Source of the DNA: Proteiniphilum sp. UBA5384
Lineage (GTDB): Bacteria; Bacteroidota; Bacteroidia; Bacteroidales; Dysgonomonadaceae
Assembly (NCBI RefSeq): GCF_002410825.1
Contig: NZ_DHOS01000052.1
Location: forward strand, 1 to 64,000
DNA: 64,000 bases
Direction: 5' to 3'
This document shows, one piece after another, positions 59,289-64,000 of the stretch. Numbering within the stretch: the stretch's first letter is position 1; every line of letters starts with the position of its first letter. The notes under the pieces were generated by a model. That model was given only the letters and a program-made list of their open reading frames with translations. It ran no database searches and had not been told where the DNA came from. The position numbers were made by a program, and so were the translations under genes.

Positions 59289-60866
59289 ATGGATCGTACA
59301 CATTATGTAAATCAACTGAAAAATACGGAAAACGGTTCTGGATGGGATTTCATTGTGATAGGTGGGGGAGCTACGGGTCTTGGTATTGCTGTGGATGCAG
59401 TTACACGCGGATATAAAACAGTATTGCTTGAGCAAGCCGATTTTGCCAAAGCAACTTCAAGCCGCAGTACAAAATTGGTACATGGCGGGGTTCGTTATCT
59501 GCAACAGGGTGATGTGGCTTTAGTAAGGGAGGCTTTGCATGAAAGAGGTTATCTGAGGAGGAATGCTCCTCATTTGGTCAAAAACCAACGGTTTATTATC
59601 GGGAATTATCTTTGGTGGGAGAAGCCTTTTTATACCCTCGGCCTTACTTTTTACGACCTTCTCGCAGGAAGGATGGGATTGGGGCGCTCCTTGCCAATGA
59701 GTAAAAAAAGTGTGATCAGCCATATCCCTCAAATAGAACGAAAGGGATTGAAAGGGGGTGTCTCCTACCAAGATGGACAGTTCGACGATTCCCGGTTGGC
59801 GATTAACCTGTTACAGACAGCTGTGGAGAATGGTGCAACTGTGGTCAATTATGTGGGTGTAACCGGCCTGATCAAAGAAAATGGTAAAGTGACGGGTGTA
59901 ACCGTAGCAGATAAAATGAACGGTGATACTTTCGAATTAAAAGGAAAGTGTATTGTCAATGCTACCGGAATTTTTGTGGATGATATTATCAGGATGGACA
60001 ACCCTTTGAAAAAACCGATGGTACGCCCCAGCCAGGGAGTACACGTGGTGGTCGACGGATCTTTCCTGAATAGTGACGATGCCATTATGGTGCCTAAAAC
60101 CAGCGACGGGAGGGTGATGTTTGGCGTTCCATGGCATGGACGGGTGATTCTGGGTACCACTGATACACCGGTAAAGAAATTTGAGATGGAGCCGAAACCT
60201 TTGGATGAAGAGGTGGATTTTATTCTGGAGACCGCCGGAAGGTACCTCGTGAGAAAACCACAGCGCAAGGATGTGTTGAGTGTGTTTGCCGGACTCAGGC
60301 CATTGGCTGCGCCCACTAAGCATTCTGAGGAGGCCAAAACAAAAGAGATCTCGCGAAGCCATAAACTGGTGTCTTCCGAATCGGGACTGATAACTATAAC
60401 CGGAGGAAAATGGACTACCTACCGCATCATGGCGGAAGAAACAGTGGATCTTGCCGAGAAAACACATGGGATGGCTCATAAACCCTGTAAGACCAGACAA
60501 CTGAAAATACATGGTTACAAGACCAACCCCGACAGGAATGACCATCTTTATATTTATGGATGTGACCGGGATAAGATTATCGAATTGGAGAAAAGTAATC
60601 CCGAGTACGCGAAGAAATTACATCCGAATCTGGAATTTACTGTGGCTGAAGTCGTATGGGCCGTACGGGAAGAGATGGCTCTTACTCTGGATGATGTCCT
60701 TGCCCGTAGGGTGAGGGCGCTGTACCTGAATGCAAAAGCTTCCATCGAAATGGCGCCGGCCGTGGCTTCTGTGATGGCTGAAGAATTGAATAAGGATAAG
60801 AATTGGGAGGAAGAACAGGTGAAAGAGTATACGGCTATCGCACAAAATTATTTCCTTTCATCATGA
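59289..60866 (+). CDS. glpD: Glycerol-3-phosphate dehydrogenase (FAD-dependent)
   Basis: 525 residues, normal length. Oxidises sn-glycerol-3-phosphate to dihydroxyacetone phosphate and passes electrons to quinone at the inner membrane. Seen: WDFIVIGGGATGLGIAVDAVTRGYKTVLLEQADFAKATSSRSTKLVHGGVRYLQQ (FAD dinucleotide fold and signature), GRVILGTTDTPV, VFAGLRPL and ITGGKWTTYRIMAEETVD. The C-terminal domain has the DAxxR-type region in VWAVREEMALTLDDVLARRVRALY. Short leader with its own promoter sharing the operator of the SusCD operon; glpT-like gene follows 74 bases later. Confidence 0.95.
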   Translation: MDRTHYVNQLKNTENGSGWDFIVIGGGATGLGIAVDAVTRGYKTVLLEQADFAKATSSRSTKLVHGGVRYLQQGDVALVREALHERGYLRRNAPHLVKNQRFIIGNYLWWEKPFYTLGLTFYDLLAGRMGLGRSLPMSKKSVISHIPQIERKGLKGGVSYQDGQFDDSRLAINLLQTAVENGATVVNYVGVTGLIKENGKVTGVTVADKMNGDTFELKGKCIVNATGIFVDDIIRMDNPLKKPMVRPSQGVHVVVDGSFLNSDDAIMVPKTSDGRVMFGVPWHGRVILGTTDTPVKKFEMEPKPLDEEVDFILETAGRYLVRKPQRKDVLSVFAGLRPLAAPTKHSEEAKTKEISRSHKLVSSESGLITITGGKWTTYRIMAEETVDLAEKTHGMAHKPCKTRQLKIHGYKTNPDRNDHLYIYGCDRDKIIELEKSNPEYAKKLHPNLEFTVAEVVWAVREEMALTLDDVLARRVRALYLNAKASIEMAPAVASVMAEELNKDKNWEEEQVKEYTAIAQNYFLSS

Positions 60867-60940
60867 ATTTTTATCTATATTTGTATAGTTAAGATGTAGA
60901 AAAAATTGTTTCAGGATTGACTTATAAAGAATCAAAAAGG

Positions 60941-62323
60941 ATGAAAGGTATTTTAAAACCACCGGCTTATAAAGAATTACTCCCCGCGGAAAAGATAGAT
61001 CCTACCTACAAGAAACTCAGGCTTCAGGTTTTCTTGGGTATCTTCATTGGTTACGCAGGTTTTTATATCGTGCGTAAAAACTTCTCGATGGCAATCCCCG
61101 AACTGGCACAATTTGGCTTTGATAAGAGTGAATTGAGCATCGTTCTTTCCATGAATGCGATTGCCTATGCGCTCTCCAAGTTTTTGATGGGAAGCGTTTC
61201 CGACCGTAGTAACGCCCGTGTATTCCTGCCGCTGGGTTTGGTGCTGGCTGCCATTTCGATGATGTTTATGGTAGTGCCGGTACAGTTCTTCGGTCCGGAT
61301 CAGAAGTCCTTGTCTATCGTGGTGATGGCTGCTCTCAACTTCTTGGTGGGCTGGTTTAACGGTATGGGATGGCCTCCCTGCGGACGTGTAATGACCCATT
61401 GGTTTTCCGTGACCGAACGCGGTACGAAGATGTCCATTTGGAACTGTGCCCACAACGTAGGGGGCGCCCTTGTAGGTCCGATGGCTGTCTACGGTGCCAT
61501 GTGGTTCGGCTCCTGGTTCTATGGCGCTGACTCCAGCCGCTACTTCCTGATTGGGACGTATGTATTTCCCGCAGCCGTTGCGCTGTTGGTGGCTCTGGTG
61601 GCTTATTGCCTCATTCGAGACACCCCGCAGTCCTGCGGATTGCCTTCTATCGAGAAGTACCGCAACGACTATCCGAAGAATTATAGTGAGAAGTCCGAAG
61701 AGGTGCTGAGTACCAGGGAAATATTCTTCAAGCATGTACTCAACAACAGGATGCTATGGTTTATTGCCATTGCCAATGCCTTTGTATATATGGTGCGCTA
61801 CGGCTGTCTGGATTGGGCTCCTACCTTCTTGAAGGAAGCGCAGGGCTACGACATCAAGCAGGCCGGTTGGGCATACTTCGCCTATGAGTTCGCCGCCATT
61901 CCCGGTACACTGGTATGCGGCTGGATAAGCGATAAGGTGTTCAAGGGGGGACGTGCCATGACTACCATCATCTTTATGGTATTGGTAGCTGTCTTCATCT
62001 TCCTGTACTGGCAATTTGCCGACAATTACCTTATTGTCACCCTGTCGCTGATTGCCATCGGTTTTTTCATTTACGGTCCGGTGATGCTGATTGGTGTGCA
62101 GGCTCTCGATCTCGCTCCCAAGAATGCTGCCGGTACGGCTGCCGGATTGACCGGATTCTTCGGTTATTTCTTCGGTACCGCCATCCTTGCCAATGTGCTT
62201 ATCGGTTATGTGGCAGAAGCCGGCTGGGACTGGGTGTTCATCTTGTTGCTCATCGCTTGTGCACTATCCATTGTCTTTATGGCTTTTACCTATAAGCAGG
62301 AGAAAGCGAACCGTGCAGGATAA
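60941..62323 (+). CDS. glpT: Glycerol-3-phosphate transporter (GlpT-like, OPA family)
   Basis: 460 residues from ATG at 60941 (MKGILKPPAYKELLPAEKIDPTYKKLRLQVFLGIFIGYAGF; a TTG eight codons upstream is less likely). Twelve membrane helices; YIVRKNFSMAIPEL holds the phosphate-binding Arg, MGSVSDRSNAR the MFS loop, MVRYGCLDWAPTFLKEAQGYDIKQAGW and FIYGPVMLIGVQALDLAPKNAAGTAAGLTGFFGYFFGTA the family regions. Exchanges external glycerol-3-phosphate for internal phosphate. Placed just after glpD, it should feed that enzyme. It has a more divergent homologue at 44199. Confidence 0.93.
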   Translation: MKGILKPPAYKELLPAEKIDPTYKKLRLQVFLGIFIGYAGFYIVRKNFSMAIPELAQFGFDKSELSIVLSMNAIAYALSKFLMGSVSDRSNARVFLPLGLVLAAISMMFMVVPVQFFGPDQKSLSIVVMAALNFLVGWFNGMGWPPCGRVMTHWFSVTERGTKMSIWNCAHNVGGALVGPMAVYGAMWFGSWFYGADSSRYFLIGTYVFPAAVALLVALVAYCLIRDTPQSCGLPSIEKYRNDYPKNYSEKSEEVLSTREIFFKHVLNNRMLWFIAIANAFVYMVRYGCLDWAPTFLKEAQGYDIKQAGWAYFAYEFAAIPGTLVCGWISDKVFKGGRAMTTIIFMVLVAVFIFLYWQFADNYLIVTLSLIAIGFFIYGPVMLIGVQALDLAPKNAAGTAAGLTGFFGYFFGTAILANVLIGYVAEAGWDWVFILLLIACALSIVFMAFTYKQEKANRAG

Positions 62324-62389
62324 GAGGTGTAGGATAAACATTCACTATAGATGTTTTATTATTAAATTTTTTATAACACTAATTTTACT

Positions 62390-63544
62390 ATGAGGTACTT
62401 TTTGCTTACTATCTTATTAATGGCAGCCACTCTCTTAGAGGCTTCGGCGGCTACTACTGCGGGTATGGAGGATGAGGACAAACAGACGGCCTCCGGGCAA
62501 CAATCCGATATGGCCGCGTTGATTGCCAAGTTACCTAAGATTTCCGGATATCTACAAACCGGTTGGAACTATAGTACGGCCGGAGAGGGAACTTCCTCAT
62601 TCCAGGCGAAGCGGTTACGTCTGATTGCAGATGGCACGGTTACGCCCAAACTGGCGTTTCGCCTTCAGATTGAAGCTTTTAACGGTATCCCTGGCTCTTT
62701 GACCCCGAATGGTCAAAAAAATCTTCAGGTGATGGACGCATTCGCCACCTATACCTTTAATCCTGCGTTCAAGGTCCGTGCCGGGCAGTATTACCTCCCG
62801 CTTGGATACGAGAATTATGATATCTCTCCCGCCACGCTGGAGACGGTGGATTTTTCGAATATCGTTTATCGGATGGTTTGCCGGAATCCTTATGAATATA
62901 ATTTCGTGGACTACGGGCGTGATCTTGGTGTTATGATTATGGGTGACCTTTTCCCGTCGCAAGAAGGGTTTAACCATTTGAGTTATGACCTGTCGGTGTC
63001 GAATGGCTCGCTCCCGATGAAAGATGATCCCAATAAATCCAAGGATATTGTGGCCGCAATCACGGTGCGTCCCATCAAATTCCTGAATATAAAAGCCTCC
63101 CACGGATGGGGTGAATACACTCATACGGAGGTAGATGAAGACGGAAACGAATACAGGTCATTGTACAATACCATGAACCGTACGATTTTAGGCGCATGGT
63201 ACAATGATCCGGACGGCATTTTCGCCAGGACTGAATACGGGTTCCTGAAAGGCGAGGATAAAATGTTTGACGAACGTGGCTTTTATGTGATTGCCGGATA
63301 CAATATACAGGCCAAATGTGGGAAATTCCTACCTATGGTCCGTTACGACAGGTATGAAGACAAAGTGCTTCAGACTTCAGTCAATAATTACGACCGCATA
63401 CTGGCAGGGCTTACCTTCCAGCCCTTTCCCAACCTGAAAATCCAATTGAACTACCAGCATGGTTTCTATTCCGATAAAGCGGCAGATGCGATCGGAAAAG
63501 ATGGTTACGACCAAGTGCAATTGATGGGACTGTTTAAATTCTAA
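62390..63544 (+). CDS. OprO/OprP-like phosphate-selective porin
   Basis: 384 residues. Signal peptide ends at LEASAA; then a disordered stretch and the 16-strand barrel: LPKISGYLQTGWNYSTAGE, FQAKRLRLIADGTVTPKLAFRLQIEAF, VMDAFATYTFNPAFKVRAGQYYLPLGYENYD (the family hallmark), and the C-terminal strand VQLMGLFKF with terminal Phe. It should let phosphate or small organophosphates such as glycerol-3-phosphate across the outer membrane. About 66 bases after glpT, probably the same transcript. Confidence 0.9.
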   Translation: MRYFLLTILLMAATLLEASAATTAGMEDEDKQTASGQQSDMAALIAKLPKISGYLQTGWNYSTAGEGTSSFQAKRLRLIADGTVTPKLAFRLQIEAFNGIPGSLTPNGQKNLQVMDAFATYTFNPAFKVRAGQYYLPLGYENYDISPATLETVDFSNIVYRMVCRNPYEYNFVDYGRDLGVMIMGDLFPSQEGFNHLSYDLSVSNGSLPMKDDPNKSKDIVAAITVRPIKFLNIKASHGWGEYTHTEVDEDGNEYRSLYNTMNRTILGAWYNDPDGIFARTEYGFLKGEDKMFDERGFYVIAGYNIQAKCGKFLPMVRYDRYEDKVLQTSVNNYDRILAGLTFQPFPNLKIQLNYQHGFYSDKAADAIGKDGYDQVQLMGLFKF

Positions 63545-63572
63545 TAAATAAACCTCTTTAAATAACAAAAAC

Positions 63573-64000
63573 ATGAAAAAAATAATTATTTCCATTACGC
63601 TGATTGTCGCCTCTCTCTCGACACTATTGGCACAGCAGATCGGAGAAGAGTACCGTTTAAAGAAAATTATTCCGGTAGCCGGGCGACAGGGTATTGCCAT
63701 TGATGAAAACTACTATTATGTGTCAAACACAACAGCGTTGTTCAAATATGACAAGGAAGGGAATCTCCTGATAAAGAACGATAAACCTTTCAAAGATTCT
63801 AAAGTGAACCACTTTGGCGATATCGATATTTACAATGGAGAAATTTATGCCGGCGCTGAATTGTTTGAATATGGACGTGGGTATAATATCACCATCTCGG
63901 TATATGATGCCGAAACATTACAGTGGAAACGGGATATTCCATGGTCTCCGGAATCCGGTCAGGTGGAAGTGTCGGGTATTGCCGTCGACCGCGAAAAGAA
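63573..64000 (+). CDS. Secreted propeller-like protein, 5' part only
   Basis: The window ends after 142 codons. Starts ATG at 63573 with a signal peptide (MKKIIISITLIVASLSTLLA, cut before QQIGEE). What is visible is a series of short beta strands (IAIDENYYYVSNTTALFKYDKEGNLL, GDIDIYNGEIYAGAEL, ISVYDAETLQWKRDI) resembling the repeats of six- or seven-bladed propellers (SMP-30, glutamine cyclotransferase-like or PQQ-like). It follows the porin by 28 bases and is probably the last or near-last gene of the glpD-glpT-porin unit. Full length and function cannot be read here. Confidence 0.7.
   Translation, partial: MKKIIISITLIVASLSTLLAQQIGEEYRLKKIIPVAGRQGIAIDENYYYVSNTTALFKYDKEGNLLIKNDKPFKDSKVNHFGDIDIYNGEIYAGAELFEYGRGYNITISVYDAETLQWKRDIPWSPESGQVEVSGIAVDREK

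Overview
The window looks like a chromosomal segment of a Bacteroidota member, most likely order Bacteroidales (Dysgonomonadaceae-like by overall flavour; the genus cannot be fixed from sequence alone). Signs are two SusC/SusD pairs, two ECF sigma/FecR pairs, a PorW/SprE type IX secretion lipoprotein, DUF5020 and DUF4251 proteins, sparse Shine-Dalgarno sites, and repeated promoters of the TTTG-N19/20-TAnnTTTG type found in this phylum. I saw no rRNA, tRNA, CRISPR array, insertion sequence or prophage.

Layout. 1-5.3 kb (minus): an ECF sigma gene, a fecR broken by a one-base frameshift, an outer-membrane barrel protein and a run of secreted proteins and lipoproteins, one ending inside its own repeat. 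5.3-13.4 kb (minus): tightly packed housekeeping genes cysS, aroA, a short membrane-anchored protein, a metal ABC permease, porW, rdgB and a Gfo/Idh/MocA oxidoreductase. 13.5-19.7 kb (plus): DUF5020 outer-membrane protein with an NCS2 purine permease, then efp, DUF2461, yaaA, radC, a DUF59 Fe-S factor and lpxH. 19.7-23.1 kb (minus): a TrmH-type methyltransferase and three surface-polysaccharide genes. 23.2-33.5 kb (plus): a complete polysaccharide utilisation locus: ECF sigma, FecR, STN-bearing SusC, SusD, two SusE-like lipoproteins and a GH76 alpha-1,6-mannanase. 33.6-37.7 kb: a broken antitoxin remnant, a Wzx-like flippase and two glycosyltransferases. 37.7-44.1 kb: MBL-fold hydrolase, DPP IV-like peptidase and nitronate monooxygenase-like enzyme (minus), then purD and a polytopic membrane protein (plus).

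44.2-64.0 kb is the most interesting part: an apparent glycerol-phosphate / phosphodiester acquisition region. It holds two OPA-family glycerol-3-phosphate transporter-like genes, a HAD-IIA phosphatase, a PhoA-type alkaline phosphatase, a DeoR/GlpR-type regulator, two BACON-domain surface lipoproteins, a second SusC/SusD pair with no glycosidase but with a calcineurin-like phosphoesterase lipoprotein, an aerobic-type glycerol-3-phosphate dehydrogenase (glpD), an OprO/OprP-like porin and a propeller-like secreted protein cut by the window edge. Three promoters here (before the first transporter, before the BACON/SusCD operon and before glpD) share the element TCGAAA-N2/3-TTTTGA, whose right half contains the -33 TTTG. 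I infer one regulon, perhaps run by the DeoR-type protein, that captures a glycerol-phosphate-containing compound at the cell surface, cleaves it, imports glycerol-3-phosphate and oxidises it to dihydroxyacetone phosphate. The substrate is not known from the sequence.
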